From Abelmoschus esculentus (taxonomy: Eukaryota > Streptophyta > Magnoliopsida > Malvales > Malvaceae): DNA of 64,000 bases. The notes under the pieces are model-generated. The model did not search any database. It saw nothing but the letters and a program-made list of their open reading frames with translations, and was not told the DNA's origin. The position numbers and the translations under genes are program-made. The DNA lies in NCBI GenBank assembly GCA_035048815.1, contig JAUCBN010000011.1, forward strand, positions 13,417,501 through 13,481,500. Direction: 5' to 3'. Within the stretch, counting starts at the first letter, position 1; each line of letters begins with the position of its first letter. Below, piece after piece: positions 1 through 12,000 of this stretch.

Positions 1-662
1 TTCGAGTGCATGTCATGGTGAACGGATTCTATATAAAGCCCATTTAGACAAGCATATTTTAATCCCAATAAAAAGACAACCAAATGTTATTAAATTTTAT
101 GAGTTCAAATAGTTAATTATGGGCATTTGAATTAAGTTATACAGATAAATCTCAAATTTTCTCCTTTTTACTCGGTTAAAATTCGAACGGATTCTTTATA
201 AGGCCCATTTGGACATACACGTTTTAATACTAACAAAACAAAAAACAAATGTTATTAAATCAAATTTTATTAGTTCGAATAGTTAATTATGAGCTTTTGA
301 ACCAAATTATATTGGTTAATCTAAAATTTTTAGTTTTTTAGACAGTTAAAATTCGAATGGATTCTCTATAAACCAATTTAGACATGCACGTTTTAATCCA
401 AAAAAAAAAAACAATCAAATGTTATTAAATCAAATTTTATGAGTTCAAATAGCTAATTATGGGCTTTTGAATAAAATTATGCAGATTAATCTCAAATTTT
501 CAGCTTTTTACTCAGTTAAAATAGTTACAAATTCTCTAAAAAAGTCCATTTAGATTTGCACATTTTAATCCCAACAAAACGATAATCAAATGTTATTAAA
601 TCAAATTTTATGAGTTCAAATAGTTAATTATGGGCTTTTGAATAAAATTATAAAGATTAATA
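1..662 (+). repeat. ~170-bp AT-rich satellite, diverged left block
   Basis: About four head-to-tail monomers. The landmark (a GGATTCTNTATAAA-like stretch, then TTTAGACA) recurs near 24, 188, 359 and 529, giving a 165-170 bp period. The orientation is the same as in the satellite at 53737-64000, and the landmarks 'gttattaaat', 'gagttcaaatag' and 'ttactcggttaaaat' are shared. The monomers differ from the right-hand ones, for example 'tctcaaattttc' instead of 'tctaaaattttc', so this is an older or different subfamily. No coding potential. Confidence 0.9.
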
Positions 663-1239
663 TAAAAGAGGGAATTCAAGGAGTCTTGTATATTAAGTTA
701 ACTTGATTGCAATATTTGAGTTGGATCCAGGCTGAAATGAGTTTTTTAAGTCTTCTTAAAACTTGTTCTCCTATTTCTTATCTTTCATGCGCACTTTGAA
801 TCACATTGATCCGATATCGGGAGCTTGAGATATGATTTTTTTACCGAAGACAGAGCAAACTTGAGATATGGTTATTTTAGCAAAGACAGAGCAAGCTGGA
901 ATTTTATGCATGCAAGGATGAACTTAAACCAATGAGAGGCTTTTCATATTCAGCAAGAGAGACAAGCTGATACATGTATGAGAGGGCTAAAGTAATGCAC
1001 CTTGAGCATAAATCTGAATTTGTTGGTAAAGTCTGGAAAGTCAGCAAACTTGCGTTGTCTTTTTGATTGGGTTTCGTGCATTTCTGGGCAGAGTTGTCTT
1101 CTTACAAATTGATCGTCATTCAGTTACCTTTTCAACGCGTCTTGGAATGCATCAATTGGATATCGGGATCTCAAGATATGTTTGTTTAACTGAAGATTGC
1201 GCGTGCAGAAAACTGGATACGGGATTATTATAGGATTTT
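663..1239. other. Non-coding stretch, possibly LTR U3
   Basis: No recognisable gene. A ~22-bp motif is imperfectly repeated near 813 and 1158 (GATATCGGGA, then CTTGAGATATG or CTCAAGATATG). A TGATACATGT at 968 resembles the first bases of the LTR at 5866-6887, but the bases after it do not align convincingly. This is probably the U3 of the LTR remnant just downstream, or of another decayed LTR. Confidence 0.35.
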
Positions 1240-1892
1240 GTAAAATTCAGCCCAAAAGCTACTATATAAAGTTTTTGGATGAATTAGACATTAAAATAAA
1301 TTAATTCAAAGCTGTATTATAAAGCTTTAACCATTGTTACTAATATTTTATTTTATTCCCTAAGATTCCTTTTAATTAGTTATCCATAAGCTGATTTTAG
1401 GGGATTTATTCTATTAAGCTATCCATATGCTGATATTTAGGGATTGATCAACTATTAGGCAATTCTAAGGTCTCCTTTAGACTATAAAAGGGGTAGACTC
1501 TTCTCTTATAAAAAGACATGAATAATATGAATTTCTGAGTTATAAAAACTCTTGCCCTAGGGCCATTTTATTTGCAAGGTTGTCGCCTTGCTATTTTTCT
1601 TATTAGAAGTCTTCTTCAACATAAGTACTTCAAGTTTTTATGAGGAAGATTATCTTCACACTCTCGCTTGCCTAAGCAATTAATTGCGTTTAGGAGGGTG
1701 AGTTAGAGCCGATTATGGTGTTTGCCTATCTAATTATGGATAGGAGGGTGCCTAGGACAACGACATATCATCAATTCATCGGAGAGATTCGTTTCGTTTG
1801 CAGGTGTTTGCCTATTCAATTGCGATTAGGAGGGTGCCAAGGACAAATCTATCCAATATCATACCACCACCACCATCTATCCCGCTGTATAT
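1240..1892 (+). mobile_element. LTR remnant, same type as the LTRs at 5866-6887 and 20013-20889
   Basis: The segment shares an ordered series of landmarks with the P1 5' LTR. These are a TTTTAATTAG..ATCC..GCTGATTTTAGG stretch, a TATA box ctataaaagg at 1482-1491, the phrase 'cttcttcaac', 'atcttcacactc', two copies of a 'ttaggagggtg' motif with 'gagccg' between them, and 'aggac' just after. The end is placed at 'ccgctgta', which aligns with the ccgctgca that ends the M1 LTR. The following PBS position is degenerate. The upstream limit is a guess, because U3 is not alignable by eye. Confidence 0.6.
1482..1491 (+). promoter_or_regulatory. TATA box of LTR remnant
   Basis: ctataaaagg occurs at the same place relative to the U5 landmarks as in the other two LTRs of this type (20476-20485, and 6207-6216 on the minus strand). 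Three-way conservation supports it as the LTR core promoter. Confidence 0.6.
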
Positions 1893-2082
1893 TTTATATC
1901 ACAAGCAATGGAATGACATCTTTATTCATACAAAAAAAATCACCCAAGGCCTTCTTATCATCCATTTTGTGAGACTATTCAAATTCTACAATAAGACACA
2001 CATTGAAGAGCATTATTAATCATACCATTATGATATTCAAGGAGGATTAGTGACTTGTAGATGAGCATGGAATTCAATGAGA
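1893..2082. other. Unassigned spacer between LTR remnant and minisatellite
   Basis: AT-rich, with no gene and no convincing PBS. It may be a scrambled leader. The minisatellite to its right reads on the opposite strand to the LTR remnant on its left, so this segment contains a rearrangement junction. Confidence 0.4.
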
Positions 2083-5000
2083 CACTCTCCCTTGGACAAA
2101 TGTCGCGATGAATGACCCCTCTCTTTGAGCATATGTCGCGATGAATGACCCCTCTCTTAGAGTGCATGTCATAATGAACGGTCCATTTCTTTGAGCGTAT
2201 ACCGTGAAGGACGACCCCTCTCTTTGAGTGTATACCGTGATAAACGACCCCTCCCTTTGAGTGTGTGTTGCGATGAATGGCCCCTCACTTAATGTCCATG
2301 TCATAGTGAACGTCCCATTCTTAGAGCATAATGAACGCCTTTGTTCGAGTGTGTCATAATGAATGTTCCTTCTCCTTGAGTGTACACCGTGATGGACGAC
2401 CCCTCTCTTTTAGCGTATGTCGCGATAAATGACCCCTCTCTTAAAGTGCTTGTTATAATGAACATTCTGTTCTTAGTGCATATACAGTGATGTACGACCC
2501 CTCTCTTTGAGCGTATGTCACAGTGAATGACCCCTCTCTTCGAGCGTATGTCATAGTGAATGACCTCTCTCTTCGAGAGTATGTCATAATTAATTGTCCC
2601 TCTCTTTGAGCATATGCCGTGATGGACGACCCCTCTTCTTGAGCTTATGTTGTGATGAATGACCCCTCTCTTTGAGTGCATGTCATGGTGAACTGTCCCT
2701 TTCTAAGAACATATACCGTGATGAACGACCCCTCTCTTTGAGCGTATATCGTAGTGAATGTCCCCTCTCTTCGAGAGTATGTCATAATGAGTGGCCCCTC
2801 TCTGAGCGTATGTCGTGATGGATGACCCCTCTCCTTGAGCGTATGTCGTGATGAATGGCTCCTCTCTTCGTGTTCATGTCAGAATGAATAGTCTTCTCTT
2901 TGAGCATATACCGTAATCGATGACCCATCTCTTTCTGCATATGTCGCGATGAATGACCCCTCTCTTAGAGTGCATGTCATAATTAACGGTCCCTTTCTTA
3001 GAACGTATGCCGTGATGGACGACCCCTCTCTTTAAGCGTAAGTCGTGATGAATGACCTCTCTCTTCAGGTGCATGTCATGGAGAACGGTTTCTCTCTTTA
3101 AGCATATAATGTGATGGACAACCCCTCCCTTTGAGCGTATGTCGCGATGAATGATCCCTCTCTTCGAGTGAATGTCATAATAAACGGTCCATCTCTTTGA
3201 GCGTATAACACGATGGGAGACCCCTCTCTTTGAGTGTATGTCGCAATGAATGACCCCACTCTTCGAGTGCATGTCATGGTAAATGGTTATTCTCTTTGAG
3301 CGTGTATCATGATGTACGACCCCTCTCTTTGAGCGTATACCGTGATGAACAACCCCTCCCTTTGAGAGTGTGTTGCGATGAATGGCCCCTCACTTAAAGT
3401 GCATGTCTTAATGAACATCACGTTCTTAGAGCATAATGAACGCCTCTGATCGAGTGTATGTCATAATGAACGGTCCTTCTCTTTGAGTGTACACCGTGAT
3501 GGACGACCTCTCGCTCTTAGCGTATGCCGCGATGAATGACCCCTCTCTTAAAGTGCTTGTTATAATGAACGTCCCGTTCTTAGTGCATATACCGTGATGC
3601 ACGACCCCTCCCTTTGAGCGCATGTCATAGTGAATGACCCCTCTCTTCGAGCGTATGTCATAGTGAATGACCCCTCTCTTCGAGCGTATGTCATAATTAA
3701 CGGTCCCTCTCTTTGAACATATGCCGTGATGGACGACCCCTCTTCTTGAGCGTATGTTGTGATGAATGACCCCTCTCTTTGAGTGCATGTCATGGTGAAC
3801 GGTCCCTTTCTAAGAACATTTATCGTGATAAACGACCCCTCTCTTTGAGTATAAGTCGTAGTGAAGGATTCCTCTCTTCGAGAGTATGTCATAACGAACG
3901 GCCCCTCTCTGAGCGTATGTCATGATGGATGACCCCTTTCCTTGAGCGTATGTCATGATGAATGACCTCTCTCTTCGTGTTCATGTCAGAATGAATAGTC
4001 CTCTCTTTGAGCATATACCGTAATCGACGACCCACCTCTTTGAGCATATGTCGCGATGAATGACCCCTCTCCTAGAGTGAATGTCATAATTAACGATCCC
4101 TTTCTTAGAACGTATACCGTGATGGACGACACCTCTCATTGAGCATATATCGCGAAGAATGACACCTCCTTGTGAGTGCATGTCATGGTGAACGATCGCT
4201 CTCTTTGAGCCTATACCGTGATGGACAACCTCTCCCTTTGAGTGTATGTCCCGATGAATGACCCCTCTCTTCGAGTGCATGTCATGGTGAACGGTCCCAC
4301 TCTTTGAGTGTATACCATGATGGACGACCCCTCTCTTTGAGCGTATATCACAGTGAAAGACCCCTCTCTTTGAGCTTATGTCATAATGAACGGTTCCTCT
4401 CCTTGAGCGTATGCCGTGATCGATGACCTCTCTCTTAGAGCATATGCCGTGATGAATGGCCCCTCTCTTCTAGTGCATTTCATGGTGAATGGTCTCTTTC
4501 TTTGAGCGTATACCGTGATGGACGACCCCTCTCTTTGAGTGTATGTTGAGATGAATTACCCCTCTCTTCAAGTGCATGTCATAATAAACGGTCCCTTTCT
4601 TAGAGCGTATACCGTGATGGACGACCCCTCTCTTCGAGTGCATGTCATAATGAATGGTCCCTTTCTTAGAGCGTATACCATGATGGACGACACCTATCTT
4701 TAAGCGTATATCGCTGTGAATGTCCCCTCTCTTTGAGTGCATGTCAAGGTGAACGGTCCCTGTCTTTGTGCATATATCGTGGTGGACAACCCCTCTCTTT
4801 GAGCGTATGTCGCGATGCATGACCCCTCTCTTCAAGTGCATGTTATAGTGAATGTTCCCTTTCTTAAAGCGTATACCATGATGGACGACCCCTCTCTTTG
4901 AGCATATGTCGCATTGAATGACCCCTCTCTTCGAGCATATATCGCAGTGAATGACCCCTCTCTTCGAGACTATGTCACAATCAAGTCCCTCTCTTTGAGC

Positions 5001-5284
5001 ATATGTCGTGATGGATGACCCCTCAACTTGAGCGTATATCGTGATGAATGACCCCTCTCTTCGAGTGCATGTCGTGGTGAATGGTCCCTTTCTTATAGCA
5101 TATACCTTGATGAATGGCCACTCTCTTTGAGCGTATGTCACAGTGAATGACACCTCTCTTCGAGAGTATGTCATAATGAACGGCCCCTCTCTTTGAGCGT
5201 ATGCCATGATGGACGATCCCTCCCCTTGAGCGTATGTCGTGATGGACCTTGTCTTCGAGTGCATGCCATGGTGAATGGTCCCTT
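2083..5284 (-). repeat. 33-bp minisatellite block L1, minus sense, fused to gag start of M1
   Basis: A tandem array of ~33-bp units. On the minus strand each starts near AAGAGAGGG and ends near CATACGCTC or CATGCACTCG. Three subtypes encode KRGVIHRDIRS, KRGVVHHGIRS and KRGTVHYDMHS in one frame, and REGSFIATYAQ-type peptides in another. Subtypes usually alternate to make a 99-bp unit. The right end joins the gag start of M1 at 5285-5326. Internal duplication: 2301-2681 and 3426-3788 carry the same unusual peptide order, offset ~1.1 kb. Open frames such as 4470-5264 are products of the repeat and not separate genes. Confidence 0.93.
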
Positions 5285-5326
5285 TCTGTAAAACACTTCC
5301 GGCGCTTTTTCAGTGTCTTTTGTCAT
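5285..5326 (-). pseudogene. gag: M1 gag, first 14 codons, then minisatellite
   Basis: The ATG at 5326 (minus) begins MTKDTEKAPEVFYR. The start is supported by the matching P1 gag start at 21484 (MSNKSTDKA), which follows a homologous leader. The next codons continue into the minisatellite in the REGPFIMTCT-type frame. The rest of gag is not found to the left, where the array instead runs to 2083. The 13-mer AGTGTTTTACAGA (minus) occurs both just before the ATG and at the array boundary, 42 bp apart. An upstream in-frame ATG at 5383 exists but lies in the leader. Confidence 0.75.
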
Positions 5327-5843
5327 TCTGTAAAACACTCTAAAAATTTTAAAAGGAATAGAAAATAAAACAAGAAATCTCACGAATCACATCAAGAAAG
5401 AAAAACTTAGCTAGGCAAGTAAGTCGATTTCCTACCACAATTTAACAAATTATATTGGAGTTTGAATCCTAACAAAAGAGCCCGAATGAACTAGGGATCA
5501 AAAGAAAGAATGACTCCAATTAAGATATAGTTGCAAGGAGATAGGAGATATGCAACTTGTAATCCTACTAACACAAGAAAGAGAACATGTTTCATGATGA
5601 AGACTTGTAGTGGTTGGTTGCGATAGGAATCAATGGTGACAAAGATATAGTTTCTATCTCATTCTTTTGATTTTTTTTGAATTTTTTTGGTTTAAAGAAA
5701 CTAAATAAATATGATAAGTATAAAAAAATGTTAAAGAAGAAAAAATCACACAAAAAATCAAGAACAAACCCTTATCTTGTGTTGGTAGCACAATTTGGAA
5801 AAATGTCAAGAACGATATTTGAAGCTCCAAGAATCGTCCTAAA
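5327..5843 (-). other. M1 untranslated leader (PBS to gag)
   Basis: The reverse complement aligns with the P1 leader (20910-21483). Shared phrases include 'cttgtgttagtagga', 'caagttgcatat', 'ccttgcaact' and 'tcattctttctt'-like stretches in the same order. It ends in a T-rich run and ttttacag just before the ATG. No protein coding. Confidence 0.7.
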
Positions 5844-5853
5844 TCTGAAACCA
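5844..5853 (-). other. Primer-binding site of M1 (initiator tRNA-Met type)
   Basis: The minus strand reads TGGTTTCAGA, one mismatch from the plant tRNA-iMet primer site TGGTATCAGA seen intact in P1. It lies 12 bp inside the LTR end and is followed by TTTAGGACGATTCTTGG, which matches the sequence after the P1 PBS. Confidence 0.75.
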
Positions 5854-6206
5854 AATGATTTAAAATGCAGCGGAATAGAGATGATATGTTGTTGGTAGCG
5901 ATGGTTTGGTTGATGGAAAGATTGTATGAGGTTGAAGATGAATATGGTTTGATGTTTTTTGTGTCCTCGGCACCCTCCTAAGTGCAATTACTTAGGCAAG
6001 TAACCTCAAGCGGCTCTAACCCACCCTTCTAAACATGTTTGTTTAAGCAAGCGAGAGTGTGAAGATGATTCTCCCTCCTAGAACTTGAAGAACTATGTTG
6101 AAGAAATCTTCGAAGATACAAGCTATCAACACTTGCAAAAATGAACTAACCAAGTATTTCATATATCAAAAGGAATTTGAGTGGCTACAAAGCATGGAAG
6201 GCACAT

Positions 6207-6216
6207 CCTTTTATAG
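6207..6216 (-). promoter_or_regulatory. TATA box of M1 LTR
   Basis: The minus strand reads ctataaaagg, conserved in position in three LTRs of this type. It would drive minus-strand transcription through the leader and array L1. Confidence 0.65.
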
Positions 6217-6616
6217 GTGAAGGATGACTGAACATAAATGGAAGTAATAATTAAAATTCTAGTAATTTGGAAATATTAATGGCATGAGAATCTTGTTATT
6301 TCCTTCTTTGATGCATGAATGGCTCCCTTGTTCTTTGACTTTCCATGTTGGAGATGTTGGAGATGCCTTGATTTAAGGAGAAAAAGATAACTTCAATTCT
6401 GGTCCCTTTGATGTTCACATGGACGGTGGAGATTAAATGAAGTGTTGTGGCAGCATGGAGAGTGGTGGATATGGTATGTTTGAGGATGATATTAGCTTAC
6501 TCTAAAGGCCTTATTACCTAAATAAATATGATTTCTAATTGGCCTTAATTAAAATATTTGACCCAAATTTCATAATGTAGTATTGGGCCAAAATAACACA
6601 AACTATGAATGACCTA

Positions 6617-6887
6617 TTAAGGAGGTTTAAATACAATCTGGTCATGCACTTTATTTGGGCCCTCATTTTGGGTTTGTGTGACCCAATTGTCTTTGAAAGA
6701 TGAAGAATAATAGCTTTCTACATGGAATTCTTTGGTCTTCATACTAGTTTGTAATCCCTTGCTCAAGAATCCTTGGACAACAATATTCAGCTTGTCTCGG
6801 AGTTGTTTGGACTTGGATCGAGTGATTGGACCAAGTGGGAAGGTAAGCCCGTCTCTTTCTTGAATATGGTTTGTGGAACATGTATCA
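6617..6887 (-). pseudogene. pol: LTR-encoded integrase tail, M1 LTR
   Basis: The minus strand, reading from the LTR start, encodes a peptide with PITRSKSKQLRDKLN and then a ~60-residue tail. The homologous segment of the P1 LTR (20068-20256) encodes MTRTKSRQLKYKI. Type-B LTRs encode PITRSKAKKYREA at the same relative place. In CRM-type chromoviruses the integrase C-terminus extends into the 3' LTR, and this matches that arrangement. In a 5' LTR it is not translated with pol. Confidence 0.6.
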
Positions 6888-8296
6888 CCCTCTATTTGAG
6901 CATATACCGTGATCGACGACCACTCTCTTTGAGCGTATACCATGATCAAATGACCCCTCGCTTTGAGCATATACCCTGATCGACAACCCCTCTCTCTGAG
7001 CGTATGTCACGATGAATAACCCCTCTCATCGAATGCAAGTCGTAATGAAGGTTCACTTCCTTAGAGCGTATAACTTGATGGATGAACCCTCTCATTGAGC
7101 GTATGTCGCGATGAATGAACGCTCTCTTCGTGTGCATGTCATAATGAAATGTCCACTCTTTGAGCGTATACCGTGATCGACGACCCCTCTCTTTGAGCAT
7201 ATGTCGCGATGAATAACCCCTCTCATCGAATGCAAGTCATAAAAAAGGGTCACTTTCTTAGAGCATATACCATGATGGATGACCCCTCTCATTGAGTGTA
7301 TGTTGCAATGAATGAATGCTCCCTTCGTGTGCATGTCATAATAAACGGTCCTCTCTAGGAGCGTATACCGTGATCGATGACCCCTCTCTTTAATCATATG
7401 TTGCGATGAGTGACCCCTCTCTTAGTGTGGATGTCATAATCAATGATCCCTTTCTTAGAGCGTATACCATGATGAACAACCCCTCTCTTTGAGCGTATAT
7501 CGTGGTGAATGACCCCTCTCTTTGAGTGTATGTCATGGTGAACGGTCAATCTCTTTGAGCGTATACCGTGATGGAAGACCCCTCTCTTTGAGCGTATGTC
7601 GGGATGAATGACCCCTCTTCAAGTGCATGTCATGGTGAACGATCTCTCCTTTGGAGCGTATATCGTGATAGACGGACGACCCCTCCCATTGAGCGTATTT
7701 CGCGTTGAATGACCCCTCTTTGAGTGCATGTCATTGTGAACGGTTCCTCTCTTTGAGAGTATAAAGTGATGGATGACCCCTCTATTTGAGCGTATGTCGT
7801 GATGAATAACCCCTCTCTTCGAGTGCATGTCATAATGAATGGTCCCTCTCTTTGAGCGTATACGGTCATGAACGATCCCTCTCTTTGATTATATGTCGAG
7901 ATGAAAGACCCCTCTCTTCGAGTTCATGTTATAATGAATGCTCCCTTTCTTAGAGCATGTACCATGATGGACCGACCCCTCTCTTTGAATGACCCCTCTC
8001 TTCAAACGTATTTCATAATGAACGGTCCCTCCCCTTGAGCATATGCCGTGATGGATGACCTCTCTCTTTGAGCTTATGTTGCGATGAATGACCATACTCT
8101 TCGTGTGTAACTTATAATGAACGGTCCCTCTCTTTGAGCGTATACCGTGATGGACGACCCCTCTCTTCGAGCGTATTTCATAATGAACGGTCCCTTTCCT
8201 TGAGTGTATGCCGTGATGGACGACTTCTCTCTTTCAGCATATGTCGCGATGAACTGCCCTCTCTTCGAGTGCTTGTCATGGTGAATGGTCGCTCTC
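6888..8296 (-). repeat. 33-bp minisatellite block L2, minus sense
   Basis: Same 33-bp family as L1. It carries the uncommon variant SKKVTLFYDLHS (minus, around 7092-7397), also seen as SKKVTLF in the right-hand array near 31990-32040 and as SKKMTLLYD near 37390. It is interrupted on the right by a type-B LTR start at 8297. Confidence 0.92.
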
Positions 8297-8933
8297 TGAT
8301 GTAAGCACATCATGTTAAGTTCAACAGGTTGATCTGGAGGTCTTGCCATTAGGACCTATCACACGTTCTAAGGCAAAGAAATATAGGGAAGCTCTTTTCC
8401 TTGTGCTAACATTTCAGATTCATTTGAGAATGTTCATGCCTTAGAATATGTTGTTTATAATATGTTGCATGCTGATATGTGACACATTTAGGTATATATA
8501 TTAGTATGTGTGTTTACTTATGTATATACTATGTTAATTATGTTTACATTTGGTTTTAAGTGTGTTTGTGTGGTTAAAATAAGACTACAAGGCTTTTCAG
8601 ATGTGTTTGCCTTATTCTAATATAGGTATTTAGGAGAACCTTAGCTCAAGTGGGCATACTCAGTTCATCTCCAGCTCAGGAGAGCGTATGCAGTTCTATA
8701 CCAGCTCAAGTGGATTATATTTAGCTCAGAAGAAGCTCAATGGTGTGCACGCAGCTCACCTTAGCTCGAGGCAGCTCAGAGGCTTAGCTCCCAGCTCCGT
8801 TTAGCTCCTAACACTCTTAGCTAGTTCGTTTTAGCTCATCTCCATTTCCAGCTCAACTCAACTCAAGTTGAAGTGACTACAATAGCTGAAACCTATCGTA
8901 CACGAAGAGCAGGTGTCCTACACATGTGCCATG
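8297..8933 (+). mobile_element. Truncated type-B LTR (5' ~640 bp)
   Basis: It starts TGATGTAAGCACATCATG and matches the first ~640 bp of the complete solo LTR at 22302-23759, including the PITRSKAKK-encoding segment and the AGCTC-rich segment. Similarity stops after 'gtgccatg' (8933). There is no second end and no target duplication. Confidence 0.85.
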
Positions 8934-9083
8934 TGTCACGGACCTAGCCCTCGCACCCCTAGGTGGCGGGTCTTAGCCCCCGCACCCTTGGGTGGCTAAG
9001 CTGTGTGGCACTTAAAAAGGAACACATCCTAGACAAGTTAGCCTTCAACACGTCCTTCACCAAGGACCAATCACGGAAGCGTC
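8934..9083. other. GC-rich filler or fragment of another LTR
   Basis: Unrelated to the type-B LTR and more GC-rich than anything nearby. It contains two imperfect 25-bp copies 29 bp apart (8943-8967 and 8972-8996), each with 'tagccc', 'cgcaccc' and 'ggtggc'. It begins TGTCACGGACC, which could be an LTR terminus. The minisatellite resumes at ~9084. Confidence 0.5.
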
Positions 9084-12000
9084 ATATTGAACGGTCCCTT
9101 TCATGGAGAGTAAACTGTGATGGACGACCCGTTTCTTTAAGCGGATATCGCGGTGAATGACCCCTCTCTTGAAGCTTATGTCATAATAAATGGTCCCTCT
9201 CCTTGAGCGTATACCGTGATGGACGACCCCTCTCTTCAAGTGAATGTAATAGTGAACAGTCCCTTTCTAAGAGCGTATATAGTGATGGATGACCAGTCTC
9301 TTTGAGCGTATGTCACGATGAATGACTCCTCTCTTCGAGCGTTTGTCACAATGAACGGTCCCTCTCTTTGAGCAGTTGCTGTGATGGATGACCCCTCTCT
9401 TTGAGCTTATGTCACGATGAATGACCCCTCTCTTCGAGTGCATGTCATGGTGAACGGTCCCTCTCTTTGAGCGTATACCATGATGGATGACTCTCACTTT
9501 AAGCATATGTCACAATGATTGATCCCCCTTTTCGAGTTCATGTCATGGGTAATTGTCCCTCTCTTTGAGCGTATACCTTGATGGACGACCCCTCTCTTCC
9601 AGCGTATGTCGTAATGAACGGGTTCCCTCTCTTTTAGAGTATGTCACGATGGACGACCCCTCTCTTCGAGTGCATGTCAAGGTGAACGGTCCCTTTCTTT
9701 GAGCGTATGTCGCGATGAATGACCCTTCTCTTCGAGTGCATGTCATAATGAATTGTCCCATTCCTAGAGCGTATATCGTGATGGCAATCCCTCTCTTTGA
9801 GCGTATGTTGCGATGAATGACCCTTTTCTTCAAGTGCATGTCATGGTGAATAGTCTCTCTCTTTGAGTGCATACCGTGATGGACGACCCCTCTCTTTGAG
9901 TTTATGTCACGATGAATGATCCATCTCTTCGAGTGCATGTTATAATGATTGGTCCCTCTCTTTGAGCGTATACTGTGATGGACGATCACTCTCTTTGAGC
10001 TAATGTCGCAATGAGTGGCCACTCTCTTTGAGTTCATGTCGTGGTGAACGGTCCCTATCTTTGAGTGTAAACCGTGATGGCCGACCCCTCTCTTTGAGCG
10101 TATTTCGCGATGAATGACCCTCTTCGAGTGCATGTCATAATGAATGGTCCCTCTCTTTGAGCGTATACCGTCATGGACGATCCCTCTCTTTGAGTATATG
10201 TCGAGATGAATGACCCCTCTCTTCGAGTCATGTCATAACGAATGGTCCCTTTCTTAGAGCGTATACCGTGATGGATCGCCCCCTCTCTTTTAGCGTATGT
10301 ATGTTGTGATGGATGACCCCTCTCTTGGATTATATGTCGCGATGAATAACCCCTGTCTTCGAGTGCATGGCATAATGAACTGTCCCTTTCTTAGAGTGTA
10401 TACCATGATGGACGACCCTTCTCTTTGAGTGTATATCGTGATGAATGACCCCTCTTTTCATGTGCATGCCATAATGAACGGTCCCTTTCTTAGAGCGTAT
10501 ACCGTGATGGACGACCCCTTCTCTTTGAGCGTATGTCACGATGTACCGTATCGATGACCACTCTCTATGAACATATGTTGCGATGAATATCCCCTCTAAT
10601 TCGAGTGCATGTCGTGGTGAACCGTCCCTCTATTTGAGCATATACCGTAATTGACGACCCCTCTCTTTCAGCATATGTCACGATGAATGACCCCTATCTT
10701 TGAATGCATGTCGTAATGAATGGTCCCTTTCTTAGAGTGTATACCTTGATAGATGACCCCTCTTTTTGAGCATATGTCGCGATAAATGACACCTCTCTAC
10801 GAGTGCTTCTCATGGTGAATGGTCCCTTTCTTAAAGCGTATACCGTGATGGATGACCCCTCTCTTTGACTGTACGTCACTATGAATGACTCCTTTCTTCG
10901 AGTGCATGTTATAATGAACGGTCCATCCCTTTGAGCGTATACCTTGATGGATGAACCTTCTCTCTAAGCGTATGTCGCGATGAATGACCCTTCTCTTCGA
11001 GAGCATGTCACAATGAACGATTCTTAGAGCGTATACCGTGATGGACGACCCCACTCTTTGAACGTATGTCGCGATGACTGACCCCTCTCTTCAACGACAC
11101 TTCATAATGAATTGTCCTTCCCTTTGATGAACGTATACCATGTTGGACGACACTCTCTTTGAGCGTATGTCACGATTAATGACTCTTCTCTTCGAGTGCC
11201 AGTCAAAATGAACGCTCCTATTCATAGAGCGTATACCGTGGTGGACGACCCCTCTCTTTGGGCGTATGTCGCGATGAATGATCCCTCTCTTCGAGTGCAT
11301 GTCGTAGTGAACGGTCCCTTTCTTATAGCGTATACCATTATGGACGACCTCTCTCTTTGAACGTATGTCGCGATGAATGACTTCTCTCTTCGAATGCATG
11401 TCATAATGAACGGTCCCACCCTTTTGAGTGTATACCGTGATGGACGACCCCTCTCTTTGAGCATATATCACGGTGAATGAGCCATCTCTTCGAGCGTATA
11501 TCATAATGAACGGTACCTTTCTTAGAGCGTATACCGTGAGTGACCACCCCTCTCTTTGAGTGTATGTCTCGATGATTGACCCCTTTCTTCGAGCGTATGT
11601 CATAATGAACGGTCTCTCTCTTTGAGCGTATGCCATGATGGACGACCCCTCTCTTTGAACGTATGTCGCAATGAATGACCCTGTGTTCGAGTGCATGTCA
11701 TGGTGAACGACACCTCTCTTTGAGCGTATAGCGTGATGGAGGAACCCTCTCTTTGAGCATGTATCATGGTGATTGAGCCCTCTCTTCGATTGCATGTCAT
11801 AATGAACGGTCCCTTTCTTAGAGCGTATACCGTGATGAACAACCCCTCTCTTTGAGCGTATGTTGCTATGAATGTCTCCTCTCTTTGAGTGCTTTTCATA
11901 ATGAATGGTCCATCTCTTTGAGCGTACACCGTGATAGATGATCCCTCTCTTTGAGCGTATGTCGCGATGAATGACCCCTCTCTTTGGTTGCATTTCATAA

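Larger units (their letters stand above)
5866..6887 (-). mobile_element. M1 5' LTR (LTR type A)
   Basis: On the minus strand it runs from TGATACATG to ..CCGCTGCA, 1022 bp. It has a TATA box (6207-6216), 'cttcacactctcgcttg', a repeated 'ggagggtg' motif and 'gagccg' as in the P1 LTR and the 1240-1892 remnant. It is followed by a PBS, so it is a 5' LTR. The base just outside its start (6888) is minisatellite, so the element was inserted into, or abuts, an array of the same sense. Confidence 0.8.

Noticed and set aside
1861..1880. Poly-His stretch in the small frame at 1715-1972
   Set aside because: It comes from a short CCA-rich run in an LTR remnant. The frame has no other support as a gene.
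4470..5264. Long open frames inside the arrays as genes (also 11091-11993, 29524-30414, 36491-37168 and 45674-46612)
   Set aside because: They consist only of 11-residue repeats, occur in two overlapping frames at once, start and stop wherever a unit mutates, and have no promoter or unique domain. They follow from a 33-bp period.
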